A stretch of DNA of 7,397 nucleotides. Source: Robiginitomaculum sp. (lineage in GTDB: Bacteria > Pseudomonadota > Alphaproteobacteria > Caulobacterales > Maricaulaceae). Numbering within the stretch: position 1 is the stretch's first letter; every line of letters begins with the position of its first letter. Of the stretch, positions 1 through 6,089 are shown one piece after another. The stretch covers positions 1-7,397 of the forward strand of contig JAESQI010000115.1 of assembly GCA_016765255.1 (NCBI GenBank), in the 5' to 3' direction. A program made the translations under genes and the position numbers. Under the pieces are notes generated by a model. It saw only the letters and a program-made list of their open reading frames with translations. It was not told the DNA's origin and did no database searches.

Positions 1-195
1 TGCAAGTGGCCAGAGATTTTTCGGGTGGGAGCGTCGCTCCTTTGTATCTTCCATCCAATTCATTTGCCCGTGATAGTGTTTGGCAATAAATGCGTCCAAC
101 CCTTTGCCCGCTGCAGGCCCCATCTGTTGCAAATTGACAATGCCATATGTGGAAAACCCAAGATCATCAATACGTTTTTTTACGCGCTTAGACAT
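1..195 (-). CDS. queG: Epoxyqueuosine reductase QueG, N-terminal fragment (cut by window edge)
   Basis: QueG reduces epoxyqueuosine to queuosine at the wobble base (position 34) of tRNAs with GUN anticodons, using cobalamin and two [4Fe-4S] clusters (known of the family). The minus-strand frame is open from the ATG at 195 to the window edge, giving 65 residues. Recognisable are LGFSTYGIV at 12-20, YHGQMNWM at 41-48 (E. coli QueG has a similar YHGEMDWM) and RRSHPKNLWPLA at 54-65, matching the alphaproteobacterial RR-x-x-P-x-x-LWP-x-A pattern. The catalytic and cluster-binding parts lie outside the window. No clear Shine-Dalgarno precedes the ATG. An in-frame GTG at 216 is an alternative start two codons after the upstream gene's stop, so translational coupling is likely. 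It is the last gene of the leftward unit visible here. Confidence 0.85.
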   Translation of the reverse strand, partial: MSKRVKKRIDDLGFSTYGIVNLQQMGPAAGKGLDAFIAKHYHGQMNWMEDTKERRSHPKNLWPLA

Positions 196-219
196 ATCTT
201 GTGGGGACGTATCCACGGT

Positions 220-900
220 TTAAAAATCCAGATCTGTGTAATGGGCACTTGGAGGTAGACCCGGGATTTTGTCTTTCAGAAGAGGGCGAAATGAAGGTCG
301 GGACTTTAATTTTTGGTACCAGCTTTTCACGCTTGGCCAGTTTTGCCAATTGATCTCACCCAGATAATCAAGGCAGGATAAATGTGCCCCTGCTGCAATA
401 TCGGCGAGACTAAGTGTTTTTCCTGCAAGCCAGTCTCTCTGTTCTAAGAGCCATGTGATATATTCAAGATGAAATTTTAGATGCTCGCGCCCTAACCGTA
501 ATGTATGTGGGTCTGGCGCGCCGTGTGCGGAGAGGGTTTTTTCCAAACGTTCGCTCAGGATATAAGCATTGACATCACCGCTAAATTTTATGTCAAACCA
601 ATGGGCGATGCGCCTTGCTTCAAATCTCTCTTGTATTGACGGTGGTAAAAGTTGTGTATGCGCATTGCGAATTTCGTCCACGTATTCACAAATGGCCCGA
701 GAGGACGCGATAATATTCTTGCCGTTTTCGCTTTCGTCAACAAGACAGGGCGGTACGCCCTCTGCGCACAGACATAAAAAATCTTCACTGGGTTGCCACG
801 GTGTCACGGCGACCAATGTGAATTTTATTTTCTTTTCAGCCAAAGCCAGTCTCGCTTGCCGCGAATTTGGATCGAGAGGCCAGTGATAAAGTGTTCTCAT
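220..900 (-). CDS. Glutathione S-transferase family protein
   Basis: Cytosolic GST-fold protein of 226 residues, the usual family length. Residues 1-80 are the thioredoxin-like domain: MRTLYHWPL opens it, S13 in DPNSRQARL sits where the catalytic Ser/Cys normally lies, GVPPCLVD (48-55) carries the cis-proline loop and SSRAICEY (66-73) is the glutathione-contact motif. Residues 90-205 are the all-helical C-terminal domain, with the N-capping box SLAD at 164-167. The tail RPSFRPLL...HYTDLDF is, from memory, a signature of one alphaproteobacterial GST group encoded beside queG. The substrate is unknown; conjugation or glutathione-dependent reduction is inferred from the fold only. The gene starts 36 bases after the CDF stop and its own TAA is 24 bases before the queG ATG, so the three are probably co-transcribed. 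The start ATG has no strong Shine-Dalgarno. Confidence 0.9.
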   Translation of the reverse strand: MRTLYHWPLDPNSRQARLALAEKKIKFTLVAVTPWQPSEDFLCLCAEGVPPCLVDESENGKNIIASSRAICEYVDEIRNAHTQLLPPSIQERFEARRIAHWFDIKFSGDVNAYILSERLEKTLSAHGAPDPHTLRLGREHLKFHLEYITWLLEQRDWLAGKTLSLADIAAGAHLSCLDYLGEINWQNWPSVKSWYQKLKSRPSFRPLLKDKIPGLPPSAHYTDLDF

Positions 901-936
901 AAACTTATAAATACAGCCAAAGGCATTAAAAGTGAT

Positions 937-1422
937 TTAATGGTCATGGTCATGGTCATGGTCATGATCACAATTTAATTCTTGGCGAAAAATGGAATTG
1001 CCATGCATATGTTGACAGCCATTTGGGTGGGGATGAATAAGAATGTCAGCGGCGGGATAGACTTTCATCATCCGGTTTTCTGCTGCAATAACAATTTCGT
1101 GCGCTTCATTGAGAGACAAAGTATCGTTTAAATCAACTTGCATTTGAATATGAACAAATGGCCCTGCGGCCCGTGTGCGTAAATCGTGAACTGCGTTGAT
1201 ATGTGGATCCTCTAAGGCCAGTTTTAATATCAGTTCGCGCTCTTGAGGCGGTAATTCCTGATCCATTAGTTGGCTCCATGCAAGGCGTGCAATTTTGTAT
1301 GCTGTATAAAACAACCACAAGGCTATGCCCACACCGACAAATGCATCTGCGCGCAAGAAAGATGTGTAACGGGTGAGAATAAGACCGATGATAACAGCAA
1401 TATTTGCTGACATGTCAGCCAC
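937..1422 (-). CDS. CDF transporter, C-terminal half (TM5-TM6, cytoplasmic domain, His-rich tail)
   Basis: This is the downstream continuation of the exporter. Real family sequence in this frame begins at the AGC CAT TAT codons (1431-1423), reading SHYVADMSANIAVIIGL, so the TM5 metal ligands H and D of HYVAD are coded here. The only nearby start, a GTG at 1422, falls inside that motif and would drop its histidine. TM6 follows at about residues 26-45 of the fragment, then LMDQELPPQERELI at 52-65. Next comes the dimeric cytoplasmic metal-binding domain, including GPFVHIQMQVDL at 87-98 and LIHPHP at 128-133. The end is rich in metal-binding side chains, GCQHMHG and then C151 followed by five Asp-His pairs. 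It is probably not translated on its own. Confidence 0.7.
   Translation of the reverse strand: MADMSANIAVIIGLILTRYTSFLRADAFVGVGIALWLFYTAYKIARLAWSQLMDQELPPQERELILKLALEDPHINAVHDLRTRAAGPFVHIQMQVDLNDTLSLNEAHEIVIAAENRMMKVYPAADILIHPHPNGCQHMHGNSIFRQELNCDHDHDHDHDH
941..970 (-). repeat. Hexanucleotide tandem repeat encoding the Asp-His tail of the CDF protein
   Basis: On the plus strand TGGTCA occurs four times in tandem (941-964), followed by a variant TGATCA (965-970). Read on the minus strand these are alternating GAC/GAT and CAT codons, giving five Asp-His pairs just before the TAA at 939-937. His-rich tails and loops in CDF exporters are commonly metal-binding. The six-base unit means copy-number change by slippage would lengthen or shorten the tail without changing frame. 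Confidence 0.9.
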
Positions 1423-1952
1423 ATAATGGCTCGGTCACCACGAACAGCGAGCGACCCTGTTGCTTTGATAGCCCAGCCTTGGGCGATCAATAACCATGTT
1501 GTGAGTAAAATGGCGATGACCATCACGGCTATTGCATACCCGCTATGAGTGATGGTGGTCGGAGCTTCGACATGACCAATAGAGGCTTCGAGTAAATGTA
1601 CTGCTGCGAGAATAATAATGCAGACTTGTAGAACTGCCGAGAAGCCTTCGGCCTTGCCGCGCCCAAATCGGTATTGCGTATCGGGTAAACGCGCCGCGTA
1701 CCGCACAGCAAAAAAACTGGAGAGGCCAGCGAACACGTCAAGGGCTGAGTGAACAAGGGACGATAAAATACCGATGGAGCCCGTTTCTCGAAATACGATG
1801 AATTTTAAAGCGATCAATATCAAACCAAGTGTCACGGAAAAGGCAGTAATGCGTTTGGTTATTTTAGAACTTTCCCGCGCACTCAGCCGCCCTGGACGTC
1901 CTATTTGAAAAGGCGCTCCTTCTTGTGTCAGTTGAGATGTTGGCTTAGGCAT
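1323..1952 (-). CDS. CDF transporter, N-terminal half (TM1-TM4) with out-of-frame tail
   Basis: As read, this frame gives 209 residues. About the first 174 are genuine CDF sequence: a polar N-terminus to about residue 33, TM1 about 37-55, TM2 about 60-84 carrying the metal ligands H68 and D72, the conserved loop YRFGRGKAEGF at 94-104, TM3 about 105-125 and TM4 about 138-158. The conserved run ATGSLAVRGDR ends at residue 174. The following 35 residues (IMWLTCQQILLL and onward) have no family resemblance and come from reading the wrong frame after the lesion. Such a product would lack TM5, TM6 and the cytoplasmic domain and could not transport. The ATG at 1952 is the natural start, though no strong Shine-Dalgarno is visible. 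Confidence 0.75.
   Translation of the reverse strand: MPKPTSQLTQEGAPFQIGRPGRLSARESSKITKRITAFSVTLGLILIALKFIVFRETGSIGILSSLVHSALDVFAGLSSFFAVRYAARLPDTQYRFGRGKAEGFSAVLQVCIIILAAVHLLEASIGHVEAPTTITHSGYAIAVMVIAILLTTWLLIAQGWAIKATGSLAVRGDRAIMWLTCQQILLLSSVLFSPVTHLSCAQMHLSVWA
1426..1436 (-). other. Frameshift site in the CDF gene
   Basis: On the minus strand the upstream frame reads GGT GAC CGA GCC ATT. Family homology instead requires the next codons to be AGC CAT TAT GTG GCT GAC (S-H-Y-V-A-D). Inserting one base around CGA restores a continuous G-D-R-S-H-Y-V-A-D. I see no long homopolymer or textbook slippery heptamer at the break, so programmed frameshifting is not suggested. Confidence 0.75.
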
Positions 1953-1978
1953 AAAGTCATTCTAAAATAAAATGTGTT

Positions 1979-1991
1979 GTTATAGCATAAC
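1979..1991. promoter_or_regulatory. Inverted repeat resembling a Zur box
   Basis: GTTATAGCATAAC is an inverted repeat with perfect 5-base arms (GTTAT / ATAAC) around a 3-base centre. It fits the Zur (zinc uptake regulator) core GTTATA-n-TATAAC, recalled from memory, with one mismatch (C for T at position 8). The left flank keeps the T of the longer TGTTATA form, while the right flank has T instead of A. It lies 27-39 bases upstream of the CDF ATG and overlaps a possible leftward -10 (TATAAC, 1984-1979), a position suited to regulating the exporter. It is also about 105-115 bases upstream of the zinc aminopeptidase gene. Binding by Zur is inference; an AT-rich chance palindrome is the alternative. 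Confidence 0.4.
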
Positions 1992-2033
1992 TTAAACAAG
2001 GGATAGAAAAATTTTCCTGAAATACGGAAAAAT

Positions 2034-2062
2034 TAGACAATACTCTTTGGACGCAATAAGAT
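2034..2062 (+). promoter_or_regulatory. Putative sigma-70 type promoter for the M1 aminopeptidase gene
   Basis: TAGACA (2034-2039, 5 of 6 matches to TTGACA) and TAAGAT (2057-2062, 4 of 6 matches to TATAAT) are separated by 17 bases, the optimal spacing. Transcription would begin near 2069, giving a leader of about 25 bases before the preferred ATG at 2095. Nothing else gene-like was seen in the 1953-2094 interval. Visual match only. Confidence 0.4.
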
Positions 2063-2081
2063 AAGACAAAGGCAAATAAAC

Positions 2082-2097
2082 AAGGGGAATGGGAATG
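2082..2097 (+). promoter_or_regulatory. Ribosome binding site deciding the M1 aminopeptidase start
   Basis: AAGGGGA (2082-2088) directly abuts an ATG at 2089 and lies six bases before a second in-frame ATG at 2095. The first ATG is too close to be well served by this Shine-Dalgarno, so 2095 is preferred. It gives the signal peptide MVNFKTFILSAGLALGMAAC. Confidence 0.6.
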
Positions 2098-4827
2098 GTT
2101 AATTTTAAAACTTTTATTTTAAGCGCTGGATTAGCTCTCGGAATGGCGGCGTGTTCGCAAAATAATAACGACACTGTAAATGAACAAGCTGATAGCGGGC
2201 ATGAGGATAGCGTTCCACATGCTCAACTTGGCGATAATGTTATCCCCGTGAGCTATAATCTCGATTTGCGGATTGACCCGAGACAAGACGGATTTTCTGG
2301 TGTGGTCAGCATTGTCGTTGATATTAAAAAGCCAACGCAAAAAATCTGGCTCCATGGCCAACATATTACGGTGAGTAATGGACATGCCGTGTTGGCGGAT
2401 GGTCGTTCTGTTGATTTAACCTACACTGAAGTTGACCTTAAAATTGCGCCCTCTGGCGTGGCAAGTTTGACGTCGACCCAAGATTTAGGTGCAGGTCGTG
2501 TGACCTTGGTTTTGCCGTATGAAACACCCTATAATACGGCTCTGAATTCTGCCTATAAAGTCAGTCGCAGCACAGATGATGGCACGGATAATTATATCGT
2601 GACCCAGTTTGAAGCGATTGGGGCACGGCAAGCGTTTCCGGGCTTTGACGAGTCTCGTTTTAAAGTTCCCTTTGATCTGACCATTACTTCGCCGAGCCAA
2701 GATGTGGTCTATGCCAATACGCCCGATACAGCTAGTCCTGCAAAAGAAGCTGGTTGGACGAAACATGTGTTTGATACCACACGTCCATTGCCGACATATT
2801 TAATCGCCTTTGGGGTTGGGCCTTGGGACGTTGTTGAATATGCCGATATTCCCGTTAGCGAGGTTCGAGACCGCACGGTTCCCCTGCGCGGCATTGCTGT
2901 TAAAGGCTTGGGTAAGGATATGCAATATGCCCTTAAAAATACGGCAGGAATATTGGAAACATTGGAAACCTATTTCGGAATTCCTTATCCCTATAAGAAG
3001 CTCGACCTGATTGCGGCTCCTGATTATGCTTTTGGTGCTATGGAAAATCCGGGTGCCATTGTGTATACGGAATATTTATTACTCATGGACGAAAATTCGT
3101 CGCTCGGACAAAGACGCGCCTATGCCAGTGTGAATGCCCATGAACTTGCCCATCAATGGTTTGGCGATTTGGTGACACCCGTATGGTGGGAGGATATCTG
3201 GCTTAACGAAGCTTTTGCGACATGGATGGGCAATAAGACGGTTGCCGCGTGGCGACCTGATTATAAATTTGACAGACAAACCCTCAAAGGTGCGCTTGGG
3301 GCTATGAGTATTGATAGTTTGGCCAGTACACGCAAAGTGCGTGAGCCTCTTTTACGCACGGAAAGTGTCATGGATCAATTTGACGGGATTACTTACCGCA
3401 AAGGCGGCGGTGTACTCGCTATGTTTGAAAGCTATCTTGGGGAAGATGTATTCCAAAAAGGGGTACGACTTCATATGAAGCGTTTTGAAGACAGTGTCGC
3501 CACAGCCGATGATTTCTTTCAATCATTGGCCGATGGTTCAGGCAATGCCCAAGTCGTACCTGCCTTAAAAAGTTTTGTTGATCAACCGGGTTTGCCATTG
3601 GTCAAAGGTAGTTTGGTTTGCGCCGCGAATTCTTGTAAAGTGAATTTGAGCCAATCCCGTTACGCACCGCTTGGCTCAACCCTTACCCAAGGGCAGACTT
3701 GGCAAATTCCTGTATGTGCCCATTACGGCGCAGGGAATGTCGTGCAAAAAACGTGTACACTGATGACAGGGAAAACGGCAAGCTTAACCCTTGAGGGCTC
3801 GAAAAAACCTACATGGTTGACCTTGAATGCAGATGGGGCTGGTTATTACCGCTTTACGATGGACGCACAGGCTTGGGATGATTTGCTCGCCAATTTAGAG
3901 CAGCTCAATACCAAAGAGGTTTTAACCGTATTGGACAGCTTAAAGGCTAGTTTTAGCGCTGGCGAGTTGAACGCGGAAACCTACCTTAACGGTATGGCGG
4001 CTTTTGCTAAACACAAGGAATACGATGTTGCTTCAAGTGCTGGCAGTGCAATAGGTAGCATGTATAATACTTTATTGCCGAAATCCGCGAGACCTGATTT
4101 GGCACGGTTCACGCAAACCTTATACGCCGAGCGCTACCAAAAAATAAAAGACGCCAAGACAATGGAGGGGCAACTTTTGTCTCCAACACTAGCAGCGCGC
4201 CTGATTAGTTACGGTGGTGATAAAGCCCTTGGAGAGAAATTTGCTAAAGCTGGGGCCAATTATCTTGGCCTTGACGGCAAGGTCGATAAAAAGGCGCTTG
4301 CTCCGAATATGCTTGGCCTCGGTTTGCGGCAGACATTTAAAAAAGATAGCAAAGCGGCCATGCCTGCTTTGATGGCATTGGTGAAATCTGGCACGCCTGC
4401 TGAAAAAGGAAGAGCTCGTGGGGCATTATCAGCGACACTCGGTGATAAGGTTCTGACGGCGACGATGTTGGATGAAGCCCTGAATAATACGGATGTGTTT
4501 ACGGGACGACAGGCAACAGGCTTGATCTATTCTCTTGTTGGTAATCCCGATACACAAACACAAGCTTGGAGCTGGTTTAAGGAAAATTTTGATGGTTTCG
4601 TTAAAACGAGAGTTGCCGATGTTCGGTTAGGCGGCGTTCCTGGCATTGCAGGTGGATTTTGCAGTGTAGAAAAAATGACAGAAGTTGAGACATTTTTCAC
4701 GTCCAAAGCTGAACTGATCCCAGGTTACGAGCGATCTTTGGCTCAAGTCTTAGAGAGCATAAGTCTTTGCGCCGCGTTAAAGACGGAAAAATCAACCGAG
4801 CTTGTGTCGGCATTAGCACAGCGTTAG
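2095..4827 (+). CDS. M1 family zinc aminopeptidase, predicted lipoprotein
   Basis: Removes N-terminal residues from peptides, probably in the periplasm or at the envelope, using one catalytic zinc. The protein is 910 residues from 2095. A lipoprotein signal peptide ends in lipobox MAAC with the lipidated Cys at 20 and Ser at +2, suggesting outer-membrane sorting if Lol rules apply. Residues about 45-240 are the N-terminal beta domain, including QFEAIGAR with the amine-anchoring Glu173. The gluzincin catalytic domain spans about 260-495: exopeptidase motif GAMEN 314-318; zinc ligands H349, H353 (HELAH) and E372 (NEAF), spaced HExxH-18-E; catalytic E350; transition-state Tyr434 in DGITYRKGG. 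After a short beta domain, residues about 590-905 look like the helical ERAP1-C type region. Six further cysteines fall as close pairs (509/514, 541/554, 856/892). Nothing required for activity looks missing. Its stop overlaps the stop of the convergent gene. Substrate range cannot be read from sequence. Confidence 0.93.
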   Translation: MVNFKTFILSAGLALGMAACSQNNNDTVNEQADSGHEDSVPHAQLGDNVIPVSYNLDLRIDPRQDGFSGVVSIVVDIKKPTQKIWLHGQHITVSNGHAVLADGRSVDLTYTEVDLKIAPSGVASLTSTQDLGAGRVTLVLPYETPYNTALNSAYKVSRSTDDGTDNYIVTQFEAIGARQAFPGFDESRFKVPFDLTITSPSQDVVYANTPDTASPAKEAGWTKHVFDTTRPLPTYLIAFGVGPWDVVEYADIPVSEVRDRTVPLRGIAVKGLGKDMQYALKNTAGILETLETYFGIPYPYKKLDLIAAPDYAFGAMENPGAIVYTEYLLLMDENSSLGQRRAYASVNAHELAHQWFGDLVTPVWWEDIWLNEAFATWMGNKTVAAWRPDYKFDRQTLKGALGAMSIDSLASTRKVREPLLRTESVMDQFDGITYRKGGGVLAMFESYLGEDVFQKGVRLHMKRFEDSVATADDFFQSLADGSGNAQVVPALKSFVDQPGLPLVKGSLVCAANSCKVNLSQSRYAPLGSTLTQGQTWQIPVCAHYGAGNVVQKTCTLMTGKTASLTLEGSKKPTWLTLNADGAGYYRFTMDAQAWDDLLANLEQLNTKEVLTVLDSLKASFSAGELNAETYLNGMAAFAKHKEYDVASSAGSAIGSMYNTLLPKSARPDLARFTQTLYAERYQKIKDAKTMEGQLLSPTLAARLISYGGDKALGEKFAKAGANYLGLDGKVDKKALAPNMLGLGLRQTFKKDSKAAMPALMALVKSGTPAEKGRARGALSATLGDKVLTATMLDEALNNTDVFTGRQATGLIYSLVGNPDTQTQAWSWFKENFDGFVKTRVADVRLGGVPGIAGGFCSVEKMTEVETFFTSKAELIPGYERSLAQVLESISLCAALKTEKSTELVSALAQR
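4824..4827. other. Overlapping stop codons of two convergent genes
   Basis: TTAG carries the plus-strand TAG of the aminopeptidase (4825-4827) and, read on the minus strand, the TAA of the acyltransferase-like gene (4826-4824). The coding regions overlap tail to tail by four bases, so any terminator for one gene must lie within the other. No strong hairpin plus T-run was recognised on either side. Confidence 0.9.
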
Positions 4828-5945
4828 GCTGGTATTGCAACTCTATTTGCAAGGGCCAAATTCAATTTCCGACTGACCAGAAACCATGTTGATATTGATA
4901 AAAATATCGTCACTGGAAAAGACAGCGCGAACAGAGGCAGGGGTGTTAGGCTCGGAATGAGCAATAACATGATCTGCCCTGCTGGCCAGTTAAACACATA
5001 GAGGCCTAAGGATAAATCTGGTAAAGATTTTAAGGATTTGGGTAGTGCTGTTTTGCTTGTCATTATCAGATACACCAAATATCCAAACCCAATTTCTGTG
5101 CTGATTTCAATAAAAGGAGTCCAGCGCAATAGATAATACTGCAAGGCCGCAAGGATTATTACAATCGCTGGAACGAGCAAAGTGCGCGGCAGTTTGTCTT
5201 TGAAAGCATAGGCGCACATGCCTATGAGATAAGCCCAACCAAGTCGTAGACCTATGGATAAGGGATTAAGCAGTGACGGTGCGTCGGGTGTTTGCACTGT
5301 ATAAACTATGAGGCTCGCATAACATATGATGAAGAAGAGCGTTAATATAAACAGTGTGCTTCTACGTCGTAAGCCCCCAAACGCCCATAATGTCGCCGTT
5401 AATATAAAGGCGATTGCGCCCCACCTAAATGTCCATAATCCGCCCTGAATGACACACATATAAAGAGCGTTATCCAGCAGTCCGGGGGTTAACATATCGG
5501 GGCTAAGGCAGGTTATAACTTTTACGAGATAGGTTATATGTTGCTGGAACTGTGAGCCATTTCCGAGTGTCCCGTCAAGCGGAACGCCGAGGAGCGGGAA
5601 GGCAATGAGAACAACCATGAAGGCAAAAACGGCCAGTGTGGGTAGATTGCGCCCCATGCGTGATAAGAGAAATTTTTGCGGTGACTCATGCCTCTCTAAG
5701 CTGCGCAACGCTAAAAACCTTGAAATCATGAACAATATTGAGATGCCGTACCAACTCGGATCAAAGCCAAGAAAATGTAAATATTCCGCTTCTTGTGGGC
5801 CGCGTGGCAAGGTTGATGCATATCCAAATGCGATGGAGGCAATAACAAGCATGCGCACAGGGCCGAGCCAAGTTAGGCTTTGCGCGTCTTGTACGCGGTT
5901 AAACCGAGCCTTAGCTCGTATATCATTGATTATGTCCACCAACAT
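4824..5945 (-). CDS. Acyltransferase-3 family-like integral membrane protein, divergent active site
   Basis: A 373-residue (from the ATG) very hydrophobic protein with about ten membrane segments, resembling acyltransferase family 3 (OafA/OafB/YrhL type), which acylates surface sugars. Numbering here uses the GTG at 5948 as residue 1. Matches: ISRFLALRSL at 75-84 for the usual ISGFLI-x-x-SL, RMGR at 97-100 for the conserved RxxR, IQGGLWTFRWG at 167-177 for NGSLWTLPIE, and DLSLGLYVFNWP at 311-322 for DxSYGxYLxHWP. However, the TM1 R-x10-H motif reads R32-x10-Y43, and the glutamate after LWT is replaced by G177. No C-terminal SGNH domain. Start choice is uncertain: GTG 5948, ATG 5945 and GTG 5939 are all in frame behind AGGTGA. 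Transcribed divergently from uppP. Substrate unknown; it may be a divergent or non-catalytic member. An unrelated multi-pass protein is less likely. Confidence 0.65.
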   Translation of the reverse strand: MLVDIINDIRAKARFNRVQDAQSLTWLGPVRMLVIASIAFGYASTLPRGPQEAEYLHFLGFDPSWYGISILFMISRFLALRSLERHESPQKFLLSRMGRNLPTLAVFAFMVVLIAFPLLGVPLDGTLGNGSQFQQHITYLVKVITCLSPDMLTPGLLDNALYMCVIQGGLWTFRWGAIAFILTATLWAFGGLRRRSTLFILTLFFIICYASLIVYTVQTPDAPSLLNPLSIGLRLGWAYLIGMCAYAFKDKLPRTLLVPAIVIILAALQYYLLRWTPFIEISTEIGFGYLVYLIMTSKTALPKSLKSLPDLSLGLYVFNWPAGQIMLLLIPSLTPLPLFALSFPVTIFLSISTWFLVSRKLNLALANRVAIPA

Positions 5946-5948
5946 CAC

Positions 5949-6086
5949 CTGTGAGTTATTGTTTTTTCAAGCTAACCGATAAATCTTAAGAAATGCACAG
6001 TATTGACCTGTAAAGTTGGGCCCGCGTGATATATCAATATTTGAAAGTTAAACTGTCTATATGGCAAGGGAATAGAGGGAATGAAT
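5949..6086. promoter_or_regulatory. Divergent intergenic region between the acyltransferase-like gene and uppP
   Basis: This 138-base AT-rich gap must hold the promoters of both flanking genes. Rightward, TTGACC (6003-6008) is a good -35 (5 of 6), but only weak -10 candidates follow (TGATAT at 6027-6032, spacing 18). A small palindrome GATATATC lies at 6028-6035. No RNA gene or additional open frame of note is seen. Confidence 0.3.
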
Positions 6087-6089
6087 ATG
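6074..6089 (+). promoter_or_regulatory. Ribosome binding site deciding the uppP start
   Basis: AGAGGGA (6074-6080) abuts an ATG at 6081 and lies six bases before a second in-frame ATG at 6087. Spacing favours 6087, which yields MDWLHLLILAILQG, a typical alphaproteobacterial UppP N-terminus. The arrangement mirrors that of the aminopeptidase gene. Confidence 0.55.

Larger units (their letters stand above)
937..1952 (-). pseudogene. Cation diffusion facilitator metal exporter (FieF-like), frameshifted
   Basis: The two overlapping minus-strand frames here are halves of one CDF transporter, an inner-membrane proton-coupled exporter of Zn2+, Fe2+ or similar divalent cations. The frame breaks near 1431. 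The 1016-base span is one base short of a 338-codon gene plus stop, so a single missing base explains it. Rejoined, the protein has six membrane segments, a TM2 metal site HSALD, the loop RFGRGKAEGF, a TM5 metal site HYVAD, the LMDQELP cytoplasmic-entry motif and a His-rich tail. HxxxD in both TM2 and TM5 is the pattern usually linked to zinc transport; E. coli FieF has DxxxD in TM2. It is the first gene of the leftward unit. The break could be real inactivation or a sequencing error: both halves otherwise keep good family sequence, which suggests a recent lesion or an error. Confidence 0.85.

Noticed and set aside
25..258. 77-codon plus-strand open frame at the left edge
   Set aside because: It is antisense to queG and the GST 3' end; its translation shows no recognisable protein character, and the minus-strand QueG reading is clear.
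569..978. Plus-strand open frames, including one ending in alternating Met-Val
   Set aside because: They are shadows of the GST and CDF genes; the Met-Val run is just the antisense reading of the Asp-His codon repeat.
1426..1436. Programmed ribosomal frameshifting in the CDF gene
   Set aside because: There is no slippery heptamer, upstream Shine-Dalgarno-like stimulator or obvious downstream hairpin, and this transporter family is not known to use recoding.
5605..5982. 125-codon plus-strand open frame over the start of the acyltransferase-like gene
   Set aside because: It is Cys- and Arg-rich without domain features and antisense to a coherent membrane protein; it has no convincing ribosome site.
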